A stretch of DNA of 64,000 nt from positions 1 to 64,000 of the forward strand of contig NZ_AMGO01000007.1 in the NCBI RefSeq assembly GCF_000299575.1, written 5' to 3'. The number at the start of each line of letters is the position of its first letter. Within the stretch, counting starts at the first letter, position 1. This DNA is from Oceaniovalibus guishaninsula JLT2003. Its GTDB lineage: Bacteria; Pseudomonadota; Alphaproteobacteria; Rhodobacterales; Rhodobacteraceae. Under the pieces are notes generated by a model. That model was given only the letters and a program-made list of their open reading frames with translations. It was not told the DNA's origin and ran no database searches. Below are positions 33,726 to 43,406 of the stretch, in pieces. Position numbers and translations under genes: made by a program.

Positions 33726-34721
33726 ATGCCCGACGACACTGCATTCGACCCGCTGACAGAACCGCTACTTTCGGGCGACCGCCGCGCGCTGGCCCGTGCG
33801 ATCACGCTGGTCGAATCGACGCGGCCCGAGGATCGCGCCCGTGCCGCCGCCCTGCTGCAATCGGTGGCCGATCCGGGCCGCCGCACCCTGCGCATCGGCC
33901 TGTCGGGCACCCCCGGCGTCGGCAAATCGACCTTCATCGAGGCATTCGGCACCATGCTGACAGGGGCAGGGCACCGCCTCGCCGTGCTGGCGGTCGATCC
34001 CAGCAGCACCCGGTCGGGCGGCTCGATCCTGGGGGACAAGACGCGGATGGACCGGCTGGCGCGCGACCCGAACGCCTTCATTCGCCCCTCGCCCAGCCAG
34101 ACCGAACTCGGCGGCGTCGCCCGCCGCACCCGCGAGGCGATCGCGCTGGTCGAGGCGGCGGGCCACGACATCGTGCTGGTCGAAACCGTGGGCGTGGGGC
34201 AATCCGAAACGCTGGTCTCGCGGATGACCGACCTCTTTGTGCTGCTGCTGGCGCCTGCGGGCGGGGACGAGTTGCAGGGGGTGAAGCGCGGCATCATGGA
34301 AGCGGCCGACATCGTGCTGGTCAACAAGGCCGACGGCGATCTGGCCACGCAGGCCCGGCGCACCTGCGCCGACTATGCGGGCGCTCTGCGTCTGATGCGC
34401 AAGAGACCGGGCGATGCGCCCGATTTTCCCTGCGCGATGACCGTCTCGGCCGTCACCGGCATGGGTATCGACGCCGCCTGGAACGCCATGCAGGCACTGG
34501 CCCGCCATCGGCGAGAAAGCGGTCTCTGGGACCGGACCCGTGCCGATCAGAACCGTCACTGGTTCGAGGAGGCCGTGCGTCAGGGGCTGATGGCGCGGTT
34601 GACCGCCGATCCGGCACTTGCCGCGCGGATGGACGATCTGGGCGCCCGCGTCGCGCGCGCCGAATTGCCCGCGACCGCCGCCGCGATGGTGCTGCTGGAC
34701 GATCTGGCGTCCGGGCCTTGA
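33726..34721 (+). CDS. meaB: MeaB/ArgK-type G3E GTPase (methylmalonyl-CoA mutase chaperone)
   Basis: A P-loop GTPase that protects and reloads the B12 enzyme methylmalonyl-CoA mutase. The 331-residue protein shows G-T-P-G-V-G-K-S (61-68), the E-T-V-G-V-G-Q-S switch region (153-160) and the guanine-specific N-K-A-D (200-203). The usual [16 protein letters not shown] block is near residue 90. The mutase itself is not in this window. A promoter for rpmB overlaps its stop codon. Confidence 0.93.
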   Translation: MPDDTAFDPLTEPLLSGDRRALARAITLVESTRPEDRARAAALLQSVADPGRRTLRIGLSGTPGVGKSTFIEAFGTMLTGAGHRLAVLAVDPSSTRSGGSILGDKTRMDRLARDPNAFIRPSPSQTELGGVARRTREAIALVEAAGHDIVLVETVGVGQSETLVSRMTDLFVLLLAPAGGDELQGVKRGIMEAADIVLVNKADGDLATQARRTCADYAGALRLMRKRPGDAPDFPCAMTVSAVTGMGIDAAWNAMQALARHRRESGLWDRTRADQNRHWFEEAVRQGLMARLTADPALAARMDDLGARVARAELPATAAAMVLLDDLASGP

Positions 34722-34746
34722 CCGCACGCGCCGCCGGGCGTATTGC
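34718..34746 (+). promoter_or_regulatory. promoter of rpmB
   Basis: TTGACC (34718-34723) and TATTGC (34741-34746), separated by 17 bases. The -35 element overlaps the meaB stop codon, and the promoter lies 87 bases before the rpmB start. Confidence 0.55.
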
Positions 34747-34833
34747 GCGCGAACCGTATCGCCCGGCATCCGCTCGGGCTGGCCCCTATTGCGCGCCCGC
34801 CCCGGCGTGGCGCACCAGACCGAGGATGAACCG

Positions 34834-35121
34834 ATGTCGCGCGTTTGCGAACTGACCGGAAAAGGCCCGATGTCGGGCAACAATGTCAGCCATGCCCACA
34901 ACAAGACCCGCCGCCGGTTCCTGCCGAACCTGAACGATGTGTCGCTGATGTCCGAATCGCTGGGCCGCACCGTCAAGCTGCGGATTTCGGCGGCGGCCCT
35001 GCGCACGGTCGATCACAGGGGCGGGCTGGACGGGTTCATGGCCAAGGCCAAGGATTCCGAGCTGTCGGCTAACGCGCTGAAGATCAAGAAGGACATCGCC
35101 AAGGCCCGCACTTCCGTCTGA
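34834..35121 (+). CDS. rpmB: 50S ribosomal protein L28
   Basis: A 95-residue L28 of the longer alphaproteobacterial type. The N-terminus is [20 protein letters not shown], then [11 protein letters not shown]. The ATG at 34834 has GAGGA upstream. The frame can be extended upstream into meaB, but this has no family support. The gene has its own promoter and a strong terminator, so it is probably transcribed alone. Confidence 0.97.
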   Translation: MSRVCELTGKGPMSGNNVSHAHNKTRRRFLPNLNDVSLMSESLGRTVKLRISAAALRTVDHRGGLDGFMAKAKDSELSANALKIKKDIAKARTSV

Positions 35122-35145
35122 GCCGACCGGATCTTTTAAAGATCG

Positions 35146-35171
35146 AACCCCGCCTTTCAGGCGGGGTTTTT
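35146..35171. terminator. terminator of rpmB, shared with the channel gene
   Basis: Stem AACCCCGCC / GGCGGGGTT with a 5-base loop, running into TTTTT on the plus strand. Just upstream is an additional dyad GATCTTT-T-AAAGATC (35130-35144). The convergent channel gene ends 25 bases further on and can use the same structure. Confidence 0.9.
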
Positions 35172-35196
35172 ATGTTTTGTGGGTCGTGCTGGTGAA

Positions 35197-36234
35197 TTAC
35201 TCGTCCACGTAGCGGCTGACGATGTCCCAGCCGCTTTCGTCGGACAGTGCGGCAAGCAAGGCACGGTTCATCGCATCGCGCAGGGGCGATCCTTCCGCGG
35301 TGGCAAAGCCCACCATGATCGGATCGAGCTGCGTCTCCTCGACCGTAAAGGAATGGCCTTCGCGTCTCAGCGCGTCGCGCAGCACCAGATTGGCGCCTGC
35401 GGCCATTTCGATATCCTCGCCTTCTTCCAAGGCATCGAGCATCGATTCCATATCCGAATAGATGATGATGTTGGCTTCACGGCCGCGCAGGAAGCGTTCC
35501 GACGTGCTGTTCGACACGACACCGACATCCTTGTCGGCAATCTGACTGCGTAAGTTCGAGGCTTCTGCCCCGGCCAGCGTGACGATGGCAGCGGTCAGCG
35601 CGGCGCTGACTGCCAATCCGACCATCATCCACAACATCGCCACCGTCCGGCCCAATGTTGTGATCGGCGCCTTGTCGCCGTAACCGATGGTCGTCAACGT
35701 GACGCCGGCCCACCAGAACCCGTCGCCCAGACCCTGAAGCGGCTTGCGGCTGAACTGGTCCTCGTTCCGCCGGCGTTCCACCAGCCATACGATACCGCCC
35801 ACGATCAGCAGCAGCACCGACATGGTCAGCACGAGGCGAAGGAACTCGATCGAAGCGAACCCCCGCACGACCGACAAGATTTCCGATCGCTGAGGCGCAG
35901 CGAGGCCGAGCGTCGAGGTATGAAAGGGCAACGTCAGATCGACGGCGCGCTCGATCTCTGCGGTGGCATAGACCGGCCCCGCCACGTCGATACGTCCGCC
36001 ATCCAGCGCGTCGGCAACGTCGCGATACGCGATCGGCACGATGTCGTAATCGACATTCTCGCGCTCGGCGATCAGACGCCAGAGCGTCGGCGCCATGCCG
36101 GTCCAGGATCCGTCGGCGGTCAACGTGGCATAGGGCGGCTGTTCGACCATGCCGATGGTGATGCGATCCTGCGCCCAGGCAGGCACGGTCAGGCCGGCCA
36201 GGATAACGGCCAGCGTCGGTAACAGTTTCGTCAT
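35197..36234 (-). CDS. GluR0-like ligand-gated potassium channel (ionotropic glutamate receptor type)
   Basis: A fusion of an extracytoplasmic amino-acid-binding protein and a K+ channel pore, as in the cyanobacterial glutamate receptor GluR0. The 345-residue protein has a signal peptide (1-22) and then the first ligand-binding lobe S1 (23 to about 118). The pore module follows: helix M1 (131-153), re-entrant loop with the full potassium filter T-T-I-G-Y-G-D (181-187) and helix M2 (about 195-220). The second ligand-binding lobe S2 runs from 228 to the end (with D-K-D-V-G-V-V-S-N-S-T-S-E). The ATG at 36234 follows GGAGG. The ligand is not predictable. It stands alone and converges on rpmB. Confidence 0.88.
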   Translation of the reverse strand: MTKLLPTLAVILAGLTVPAWAQDRITIGMVEQPPYATLTADGSWTGMAPTLWRLIAERENVDYDIVPIAYRDVADALDGGRIDVAGPVYATAEIERAVDLTLPFHTSTLGLAAPQRSEILSVVRGFASIEFLRLVLTMSVLLLIVGGIVWLVERRRNEDQFSRKPLQGLGDGFWWAGVTLTTIGYGDKAPITTLGRTVAMLWMMVGLAVSAALTAAIVTLAGAEASNLRSQIADKDVGVVSNSTSERFLRGREANIIIYSDMESMLDALEEGEDIEMAAGANLVLRDALRREGHSFTVEETQLDPIMVGFATAEGSPLRDAMNRALLAALSDESGWDIVSRYVDE

Positions 36235-36301
36235 GCAGTCCTCCAGGTCCAGGCGAACGCATGGGGCCGGGCAGGGTTGCAGGTTCGCCGGGATCGCAAT
36301 G

Positions 36302-37483
36302 TCAGAGCGTTGCAGGCGCGCGACGCTCGGTGCGACGGGCGCGCTCGGTCTCGGATTTGAGCTGACCGCAGGCCGCCATGATGTCCTCGCCCCTCGGAGT
36401 GCGGATCGGGCTGGCATAACCGGCCTTGTAGACGATATCGGCAAAGGCGCGGATGCGGTTGTTGGACGACCGGCGATAGGGCGCGCCGGGCCATTCGTTG
36501 AACGGGATCAGGTTGATCTTGGCCGGGATCCCTTCGATCAGCTTCACCAGCCTGCGCGCGTCGTCGTCGCTGTCGTTGATCCCATCCAGCATGACGTATT
36601 CGAACGTGATCCGTTCCGAATTGCTGAGCCGGGGATAGGCCCGCAGCGCATCCAGCAGCGACTCGATGTTCCAGCGTTTGTTGATCGGCACCAGCCGGTC
36701 GCGCACATCGTCGGTGGTCGCGTGGAACGACACGGCCAGCAGACAGCCGATCTCGTCGGCGGCACGCGCGATCTCGGGGACCACGCCGCTGGTCGAAAGG
36801 GTGATGCGGCGGCGCGACAGGCTTATGCCTTCGGGGTCCATCGCGATGCGCATGCCATCGCGGACGGCTTCGAAGTTATAAAGCGGCTCGCCCATTCCCA
36901 TCAGCACGATGTTGGACAGAAGCCGCGTTTCGTCCTTGGGGTTGCGGCCGGGTTCGGGCCATTCGCCCAGATCGTCGCGCGCGACCATGATCTGACCGAC
37001 GATCTCGGCCGGGGTCAGGTTGCGCACCAGACGCTGCGTGCCTGTATGGCAGAACGAGCAGGTCAACGTGCAGCCGACCTGGCTGGAAATGCACAGCGTG
37101 CCGCGCCCTTCCTCGGGGATGTAGACAGTTTCGACCTCGTGACCGCCGGCAATGCGCAGCAGGTATTTGCGGGTGCCGTCGGCGCTGACCTCGCGCCGCA
37201 CGACCTGCGGAACCTCGATAACGAAGTGATCGGCCAGCATCGCGCGATAGGGCTTGGCAAGGTTCGTCATCGCCTCGAACTCGCGTACGCCTTTCTGGTA
37301 GATCCATTGCCAGACCTGCCCCGCCCGCATCTTTGCCTGACGCTCAGGCGTGCCGGCCGCGATCAGGGCGTCGCGCAGTCCGTCGCGCGTCAGCCCGACA
37401 AGATTGGTCGACCCGTCCGTCGCCACGGGCTTGCGCGGCAGGGTGAGCACGTCTTGCGTGATGGGTGTGGCAGGCGCCGTCAT
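36302..37483 (-). CDS. rlmN: 23S rRNA (adenine2503-C2)/tRNA (adenine37-C2)-methyltransferase RlmN
   Basis: A radical-SAM enzyme that methylates C2 of A2503 in 23S rRNA and A37 in some tRNAs. The 393-residue product has the iron-sulfur motif C138-x3-C142-x2-C145 ([13 protein letters not shown]), the resolving cysteine C372 near the C-terminus, and [10 protein letters not shown]. All key residues are present. The start at 37483 (M-T-A-P-A-T-P) gives normal length. It lies between the channel gene and otsA, on the same strand but with 61-67 base gaps, so co-transcription is uncertain. Confidence 0.96.
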   Translation of the reverse strand: MTAPATPITQDVLTLPRKPVATDGSTNLVGLTRDGLRDALIAAGTPERQAKMRAGQVWQWIYQKGVREFEAMTNLAKPYRAMLADHFVIEVPQVVRREVSADGTRKYLLRIAGGHEVETVYIPEEGRGTLCISSQVGCTLTCSFCHTGTQRLVRNLTPAEIVGQIMVARDDLGEWPEPGRNPKDETRLLSNIVLMGMGEPLYNFEAVRDGMRIAMDPEGISLSRRRITLSTSGVVPEIARAADEIGCLLAVSFHATTDDVRDRLVPINKRWNIESLLDALRAYPRLSNSERITFEYVMLDGINDSDDDARRLVKLIEGIPAKINLIPFNEWPGAPYRRSSNNRIRAFADIVYKAGYASPIRTPRGEDIMAACGQLKSETERARRTERRAPATL

Positions 37484-37544
37484 GGCAGTCTTCGGCAAAT
37501 ACGCATTGGCGGCATATAGCGCCGGCGCGTCGGCATTGGAAGGG

Positions 37545-38945
37545 TCAGCCGCCCGCATCGACCGACAGGCCGGGTCCGCGCACGTCACCCAGGGCCCGAA
37601 GGAAGTTGGCTGACCATTCGGCGATGTCATGCTCGAACACGTTGGCGCGCGCTTCGACATGACGCGCGCGCCTTTCCTCGCGGCTCATCGTCAGGGCGCG
37701 GCCGATCGCCTCGGCCATCTGCGAACGATCGTAGGGATTGACCATCACCGACGATTTCAACTGTTCCGCCGCCCCCGCGAACCGCGACAGGATCAGCACG
37801 CCCGGATTGTCGGGATCCTGGGCGGCGATGTATTCCTTGGCGACCAAGTTCATGCCATCGGCCAAGGGCGTCACCATCGCGGCATCGGCGGCCCTGAAAA
37901 GCGGTGCCAGAACCTCGCGCGGGATGTTGCGGTGCAGATAGCGGATCGGCGTCCAGTCAAGCTCGGCATGCTTGCCGTTCACGGCCCCCGCGATCTGTTC
38001 TAGCTCGGCCCGGATTTCCTTGTAGGCTAGGATCTCGGATCGCGACGGTGGCGCGATCTGCAACAGCGTCGCGCGCGGCATGTCCGGTCCGCGCGTGTCC
38101 AGATAGCTTTCGAAACCGCGCAGCCGATGGGGGATGCCCTTGGAATAATCCAGCCGATCCACGCCGATCATCAGCTTGGCGCCGCGCCTGTCCGGCCCAA
38201 TCAGGTCGCTGCCGTCGATGGCGACGGACGCTTCGGCGAATTCCTGCGGCGCGATGCCGATGGGGAAGCTGGCGATACGGAAGCGCCTGTCGGCATAGCT
38301 GACCATGCCATCGGGCAACAATTCGCCGCGCGGCGCCCGTCGGATCGCGGCAAGGAAGGACGCCACATCGGACTGGCTTTGCAGGCCTACCAGATCGTGC
38401 GCGGCCATCCATTGCAAGAATGCCTCGGGCTGGGACAGCGCTTCGAGGTCGGTATGCGTCGGGAAGGGGATGTGCAGGAAGAACCCCATCGTCACATCGA
38501 CGCCCAATTCGCGCAGACAATGCGCCAGCGGCAGGAAATGATAGTCGTGGATCCACAGCCGGTCGTCAGGACGCAGCAGATCCTTCAGAAGCCCCGCGAT
38601 CCGGCGGTTCACCCGCATATAGCCTTCGCGGTATTCGGGACGGAAATCGATAAGATCAGACCGCCGATGACATAGCGGCCACAACACGCCGTTCGAATAT
38701 CCGAGATAGTACTCGTTCCGGTCGGCGGCGGTCAGATCGAAGGACAGCTTGGTATAGCCGTCGGCGGGATGCTCGACAAGATGGTCGCGCGGCGTCTCGA
38801 CCACCTCCTCGGCCGCGCCGACCCACAGGCCGCCCGAACCGCGCAGCGCGTCGTCCAACGCCACGACCAGTCCGCCGGCGGGGGGCTTGGACAGCGGAAT
38901 CCGGTTGGAGACGACGACCAGGCGCCCCTTACCTTCGTCGCTCAT
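37545..38945 (-). CDS. otsA: trehalose-6-phosphate synthase
   Basis: A GT20 glycosyltransferase that joins UDP-glucose and glucose-6-phosphate to trehalose-6-phosphate, an osmoprotectant precursor. The 466-residue protein shows V-V-V-S-N-R (10-15), the W-I-H-D-Y-H substrate loop (131-136), the UDP-glucose-binding [10 protein letters not shown] (261-270) and [10 protein letters not shown] near residue 365. The ATG at 38945 overlaps the otsB stop (ATGA), so the pair is translationally coupled with otsB first. Confidence 0.95.
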   Translation of the reverse strand: MSDEGKGRLVVVSNRIPLSKPPAGGLVVALDDALRGSGGLWVGAAEEVVETPRDHLVEHPADGYTKLSFDLTAADRNEYYLGYSNGVLWPLCHRRSDLIDFRPEYREGYMRVNRRIAGLLKDLLRPDDRLWIHDYHFLPLAHCLRELGVDVTMGFFLHIPFPTHTDLEALSQPEAFLQWMAAHDLVGLQSQSDVASFLAAIRRAPRGELLPDGMVSYADRRFRIASFPIGIAPQEFAEASVAIDGSDLIGPDRRGAKLMIGVDRLDYSKGIPHRLRGFESYLDTRGPDMPRATLLQIAPPSRSEILAYKEIRAELEQIAGAVNGKHAELDWTPIRYLHRNIPREVLAPLFRAADAAMVTPLADGMNLVAKEYIAAQDPDNPGVLILSRFAGAAEQLKSSVMVNPYDRSQMAEAIGRALTMSREERRARHVEARANVFEHDIAEWSANFLRALGDVRGPGLSVDAGG

Positions 38946-39703
38946 CTTGCGCCGCTCCAGCGCGCAAGCAGCGCATGGACGGCGGCGACATCGCGCAGGC
39001 GCAGCGGTGCGACGGTGGGGCCGGGGCCGACCTTGATAGCCATGCCGCCGGTTTGCAACGCCGCCTCCATCGCCGGTTCGTCGGTCAGATCGTCGCCGAT
39101 CATGACCGCGCGGTCGGCTGCCGTGTCCTGCATGGCACGCCGCAGGCCGGCGCCCTTGTTGGCGTCTGCGGGACGAATCTCGTCCGCCATCTTGGACGGA
39201 TGCAGGTCCAGATCGTTTTGATTGGCGAGCATTTCCGTCAGCCTGGCGCGCACCTCGTCCGTCCGTTCGGGCGCGGCGCGGTAATGGACGACGACGCCGG
39301 TTGCCTTGTCCTCGACCAGCAGGCCGGGCCGGGTCGCGGCCCAATCGTGCAGTTCCGCCTTCATGCGGGACAGGCGCGGATCGTCAGCGAAGGCGTGCGG
39401 CTGGATCGTGCCGCGCTGCCGCCTTTCCGCCCCGTGCCCGCCGACCATGTCCAGCCCGGTGCCGGGCAGCATGCGTTCCAGATCGGCCAGTCCACGGCCC
39501 GACAGCAACGTCGTTCCGCCGCCGAATACCTGATCCAGCCTCAACAAGAGCGGTGCCAATTGCGCTTCCACCCGGACCGCATCGGGACGGTCGGCCAGAT
39601 CCACCAGAACGCCGTCGAAATCCAGAAACAGCGCCGTCCGGCCGAATTCCGGCATCGGAATGTCTTCGGGACGGTCATAGCGTTCTGGTGCGTCTTCCGG
39701 CAT
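38942..39703 (-). CDS. otsB: trehalose-6-phosphate phosphatase
   Basis: A HAD-superfamily phosphatase that releases trehalose. The 253-residue protein has the nucleophile motif D28-F-D30-G (F-L-D-F-D-G-V-L-V-D), motif II L-L-S-G-R (67-70), K184 in D-A-N-K-G and motif IV G-D-D-L-T-D-E (203-209). A short acidic N-terminal extension (about 20 residues) precedes the catalytic domain. It is the promoter-proximal gene of otsBA. The synthase and phosphatase together make this a complete OtsAB trehalose pathway. Confidence 0.93.
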   Translation of the reverse strand: MPEDAPERYDRPEDIPMPEFGRTALFLDFDGVLVDLADRPDAVRVEAQLAPLLLRLDQVFGGGTTLLSGRGLADLERMLPGTGLDMVGGHGAERRQRGTIQPHAFADDPRLSRMKAELHDWAATRPGLLVEDKATGVVVHYRAAPERTDEVRARLTEMLANQNDLDLHPSKMADEIRPADANKGAGLRRAMQDTAADRAVMIGDDLTDEPAMEAALQTGGMAIKVGPGPTVAPLRLRDVAAVHALLARWSGAR

Positions 39704-39760
39704 CGGATCCTCGGGCTGATATGGACGGACAACGCCGGGACAGCGAGATTGGTTGCCGTT

Positions 39761-40678
39761 TCAGCGCGTCGTGAGGCCCGTCTCCTCGGGCTGGCCCAGC
39801 ATCAGGTTCAGCGCCTGCACGGCCGCGCCCGACGCGCCCTTGCCCAGATTATCAAGCTGCGCGTAAAGCACCGCCGTTCTAAGATCGTCGTCGCCGCCGA
39901 CATGCAGCCGCATCAGGTTCGTGCCGTTCAATTCCGTCGGATCGAGGCGCTTGGGCGCGGGGCCGTCCGCCACCTCGACGAACTGGGCATCGGCATAGCG
40001 GTCGGCCAATGCGCTACGCAGACGCGCGATGTCGCCCGGCCCTACGGCCATCGGGATCTGAACGATCATCCCTTGCGCGAAATTGCCGACCGAGGGCGAA
40101 AAGACCGGCCGGCGCGACAGCCCGCCATGCTGCATGATTTCCGGCAGATGCTTGTGATGCTGATCGGTTCCATAGACGAACAGCGGGGGCGCGGTATCCG
40201 CCTCGAACTCGGCGATCATGGCCTTGCCGCCACCGCTGTAGCCGCTGACGGCATTGATACTGACGGCCGCGTCGGGTGCGACGAGACCCGCATCGACAAG
40301 CGGTCTCAGCAGCGCGATCGCCCCGGTGGAATAGCAGCCGGGGTTGCTGACCCGGTCGGCCGCCGCGATCGTGCGCCGTTGGTCCGGGGTCAGCTCGGCG
40401 AAACCGAAAACCCAGCCCTCGGCAATGCGATGGGCGGTGCTGGCGTCGATCAGGCGGACATCGTGGCCTTGGACGGCCTTCACGACTTCGCGCGCCGCGT
40501 CGTCGGGCAGGCAGAGGATCGCCACGTCGGCGGCGATGCACGCCTCGAGCCGCGCCGAGATGTCCTTGCGCCGATCATCGGACAGCGAGATGAGGTCGAT
40601 GTCGGACCGCCCGGCCAGCCGCTGGCGAATTTGCAGGCCGGTGGTTCCGACCTCGCCGTCGATGAAGACGCGTGCCAT
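39761..40678 (-). CDS. argC: N-acetyl-gamma-glutamyl-phosphate reductase (type 2)
   Basis: It reduces N-acetylglutamyl phosphate to the semialdehyde in arginine synthesis, just before the ArgD step encoded at 28981-30159. The 305-residue product is the shorter ArgC2 type. It has V-F-I-D-G-E-V-G-T-T-G-L-Q-I at the NADP site (4-17), the catalytic cysteine C115 in S-N-P-G-C-Y-S-T-G and a Q-H-H-K-H-L-P-E-I segment with the proton-accepting histidine. The start is the ATG at 40678. It begins 7 bases after the ialB stop, so the two probably share a transcript. Confidence 0.95.
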   Translation of the reverse strand: MARVFIDGEVGTTGLQIRQRLAGRSDIDLISLSDDRRKDISARLEACIAADVAILCLPDDAAREVVKAVQGHDVRLIDASTAHRIAEGWVFGFAELTPDQRRTIAAADRVSNPGCYSTGAIALLRPLVDAGLVAPDAAVSINAVSGYSGGGKAMIAEFEADTAPPLFVYGTDQHHKHLPEIMQHGGLSRRPVFSPSVGNFAQGMIVQIPMAVGPGDIARLRSALADRYADAQFVEVADGPAPKRLDPTELNGTNLMRLHVGGDDDLRTAVLYAQLDNLGKGASGAAVQALNLMLGQPEETGLTTR

Positions 40679-40685
40679 GTCCCGG

Positions 40686-41213
40686 TCAGCCGGCGCAGCG
40701 CTTCTGCGCCTCGTCCAGCGCTGCGGTGAAGCCAAACAGGCTGAACGTGTCCATCGTCTGGGTGCCGCGAGCGGAACGCGCGGTGAGTTGTGCATCCGCC
40801 CCGCGTTTCATCGCCGCGACGATCTGCGCATCGTCGGATTCCGACGTGGGCCACGCCCATTCGCCATCCGTGAACAGATCGAAGCTGCTGTCGCCTATCT
40901 GCAACGTCACGGTCGAACCGTCGGCGAAGGGATACCCACCCGTGAAGGACACGACGCCGCGCACGTCGTCACCGGGGCGGAAGGTGACGAAAAGCCGGAT
41001 GTCGCCCCGCTGCACCGACACGACCTGTCCGTCGCGGGTATTGACCGTGGTCGTCGGCGCCGAGACGCTGAAACACTCGGTCGGGTCGCTGGCGACGAAG
41101 ACCGACCAAGCCGTTTCGACGGCAACCCGATTGGTGACTTCCCCCTGTGCCAGCGCCGGGCCGGTTCCCAGGGTCGCCAGAAGCAGGGCAACCATAGTCT
41201 TCGTCGCTGTCAT
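40686..41213 (-). CDS. invasion-associated locus B (IalB) family protein
   Basis: A 175-residue secreted protein of the IalB family, named after a Bartonella invasion factor but widespread and probably envelope-related in free-living Rhodobacteraceae. The signal peptide spans about residues 1-22 (cleavage at A-L-A-Q). The mature part contains W-S-V-F-V-A-S-D-P-T-E-C-F and a second cysteine near the C-terminus that could form a disulfide, plus I-G-D-S-S-F-D-L-F and W-A-W-P. GGAGG precedes the ATG at 41213. It leads argC in the same direction. Confidence 0.85.
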   Translation of the reverse strand: MTATKTMVALLLATLGTGPALAQGEVTNRVAVETAWSVFVASDPTECFSVSAPTTTVNTRDGQVVSVQRGDIRLFVTFRPGDDVRGVVSFTGGYPFADGSTVTLQIGDSSFDLFTDGEWAWPTSESDDAQIVAAMKRGADAQLTARSARGTQTMDTFSLFGFTAALDEAQKRCAG

Positions 41214-41390
41214 TCGTTCGTGCCTCCAGATGGGTATCGGCCGGTCCGTCAGCGGCCCCTCGGGCGGGCCGGGCGGGCATGTGGCCGCGATTAGCGTCTT
41301 GCGCGCGGACCCTACCGGCAAATAGCTGTCAGGCGAAAGACCCGCGCGCGAAAAATTGCCGGGCTGACCCAGTTGTGAAAGGACGCTTCG

Positions 41391-42380
41391 ATGACGGCAC
41401 CCCATACGATGGTCGAGGTCTGGCGCGGTCCGTTGCTGGAATCCTTTCATGCCGGTCATGCAGTCGTCTGCGATGCCGACGGCCGGGTGCGCCATGCGTG
41501 GGGCGATGCGGATGCGATCGTCTATCCCCGTTCGTCGTGCAAGATGATGCAGGCTTTGCCGATGGTCGAATCCGGCATCGTGCTGCCGTCCGAGCGGTTG
41601 GCGCTGGCCTGCGCCTCGCATCAGGGTGCCCCGCTGCATGTGCGGGCCGTGGGCGAATGGCTGACCGATCTGGGGCTGTCGGACGCCGACCTGCGCTGCG
41701 GCGCCGAAGTGTCGCGCGATCCCGACCTGCGCGAGGCGATGATCCGTGACCGCGAACGGCCGCAGCAGGTCCATAACAACTGTTCCGGCAAACATGCGGG
41801 CTTTCTGACCTTCGCGCAGGCGACGAAGGCCGGGCCGGATTACGTCGATCCCGACCATCCCGTGCAGCGCGCCGTGCGCCAGTCGTTCGAGGAGGTGACG
41901 GGCGAGGACAGTCCCGCCTATGGGATCGACGGGTGCTCGGCCCCCAATTTCGCCACGTCGATATCGGGGCTGGCGCGTGCGATGGCGCGTTTCGGCGCCG
42001 CACGGGAAGGGCAGGGCGCGCGCCAGACCGCGATGGCACGGTTGCGCGGCGCGATGACCGCCCATCCTGATCTGGTAGCCGGCGAGGGGCGGGCCTGCAC
42101 CGAATTGATGCGCGCGACGGGTGGCAGGGTGGCGATCAAGACCGGCGCCGAAGGCGTGTTCGTGGCGATCCTGCCCGAACAGGGGCTTGGCATCGCGCTC
42201 AAGATCGTGGACGGCGCGACGCGTGCCTCCGAGGCCGCCATCGCGGCGCTGCTAGTCCATGCGGGCGCGCTCGATGCCGGGCATCCGGTCGCAAGGCGGT
42301 ATCTGGCCATGCCCATCGTCAACCGGGCCGGGCGCGAGGTGGGCGTCGTGCGCCCTTCGCCAAGGTTTCCGGGGCGCTAG
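41391..42380 (+). CDS. L-asparaginase, ReAV (Rhizobium etli inducible) type
   Basis: A class 3 asparaginase with a serine beta-lactamase-like fold, unrelated to the E. coli enzymes. It hydrolyses L-asparagine to aspartate and ammonia. The 329-residue protein has the S-x-x-K dyad at S48 and K51 (P-R-S-S-C-K). It also has S76 in A-S-H-Q-G, zinc ligands C131 and K134 (H-N-N-C-S-G-K-H-A-G-F) and C182 (I-D-G-C-S-A-P-N), and K250 in A-I-K-T-G-A-E-G-V-F. These line up with the residues I recall for Rhizobium etli ReAV. It converges on the LysR gene with a 4-base overlap of the stops. Confidence 0.92.
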   Translation: MTAPHTMVEVWRGPLLESFHAGHAVVCDADGRVRHAWGDADAIVYPRSSCKMMQALPMVESGIVLPSERLALACASHQGAPLHVRAVGEWLTDLGLSDADLRCGAEVSRDPDLREAMIRDRERPQQVHNNCSGKHAGFLTFAQATKAGPDYVDPDHPVQRAVRQSFEEVTGEDSPAYGIDGCSAPNFATSISGLARAMARFGAAREGQGARQTAMARLRGAMTAHPDLVAGEGRACTELMRATGGRVAIKTGAEGVFVAILPEQGLGIALKIVDGATRASEAAIAALLVHAGALDAGHPVARRYLAMPIVNRAGREVGVVRPSPRFPGR

Positions 42381-43276
42381 AAGCTGGTTTCCATCCACCG
42401 CACGAAGGTTTCGACCAGTTCGGAATGGTTCCTGCGGTCCGAGACAAGGATGTAGTGCCGTTCCCTCGGTTTCAGCGGCGGCAGGTCCAGCACGGTCAGC
42501 CGCCCGTCGGCCAGCGTCCGTTTCAGCAGGCCCGTCCAGCCAAGCGCGATTCCCTGGCCGTCCATCGCGGCATAGATCGCGTCCGAATAGTTCGAGAACC
42601 GCAAGGCCGCGCCGCCGAACGGGCCGGTCCAGCCGCTGCGGCGCAGCCATTGCGACCAGCCCAGCCAACTGGGTTCCGGTTCGGCGCTTTCGATCAGCGT
42701 CAGGTCGCGGCGGCGGGCCAGATCCTCGATTCCTACGCCGTGAAGGCCCGAGGCGACCGACGGCGCCGCGACCGGCACCAGCACCTCGCGCAGCGATCCC
42801 ACCACCCGCATGCCGCGAAAGGGCGGATGCCCATAGCGCACAGCCACGTCGATGCGGGTGTCGTCGGGCGCGTTCCAGGTATCTTCGGAAATCACCCGCA
42901 GGCCCGTATGGGGGGCCAGTTCGCGGAAGGACGACAAGACGGGCAGCAGGCGAAAATGGCCGAAGGCCACGGACACGGCAATCGTCAGCATCGTGTCTGG
43001 CGCGCGCAGCGCTTCGACCGCATCGGCCAGACCGTCGAAGGATTGGCCCACCGCCTCGAACAGACGGCGTCCGGCATCGGTCAGCCTGACCCGCCGCGTG
43101 GTGCGGTCGAACAGCGGCCGTCCCAGTTCGGTCTCCAGCGCCTTGATGCGGCGGCTGACGGCGGCCTGCGTCACGCCCAGTTCGTCCGCGGCGCGGGTGA
43201 AGCTTTCGCGCCGCGCCGCCGCCTCGAATGCGGTCAGGGTGCCGAGGCTGGGAATGTTGCGGCGCAGACGATGCAT
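42377..43276 (-). CDS. LysR-type transcriptional regulator (GcvA-like)
   Basis: A LysR-family regulator, 299 residues, whose winged-helix N-terminus (L-T-A-F-E-A-A-A-R-R-E-S-F-T-R-A-A-D-E-L and V-S-R-R-I-K-A-L-E) resembles GcvA. The C-terminal effector-binding domain is complete. The ATG at 43276 is family-like; an extension to 43315 is possible. It is divergent from the betaine demethylase operon with a 130-base shared region, the usual layout for a LysR activator and its target operon. I infer it regulates that operon, probably with the methylated substrate or a breakdown product as ligand. Confidence 0.9.
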   Translation of the reverse strand: MHRLRRNIPSLGTLTAFEAAARRESFTRAADELGVTQAAVSRRIKALETELGRPLFDRTTRRVRLTDAGRRLFEAVGQSFDGLADAVEALRAPDTMLTIAVSVAFGHFRLLPVLSSFRELAPHTGLRVISEDTWNAPDDTRIDVAVRYGHPPFRGMRVVGSLREVLVPVAAPSVASGLHGVGIEDLARRRDLTLIESAEPEPSWLGWSQWLRRSGWTGPFGGAALRFSNYSDAIYAAMDGQGIALGWTGLLKRTLADGRLTVLDLPPLKPRERHYILVSDRRNHSELVETFVRWMETSF

Positions 43277-43406
43277 GACGGCACGCTCCCCGCGAACCGG
43301 ATCGCCGCGATCCATGACCGCAGCGTATGAATGACGGCGATCTTTGTGCAGTTGTTGGAACGTTGCGTCAAGATACGGTGGATCCGTTCGAATAAGGATC
43401 GACGCG

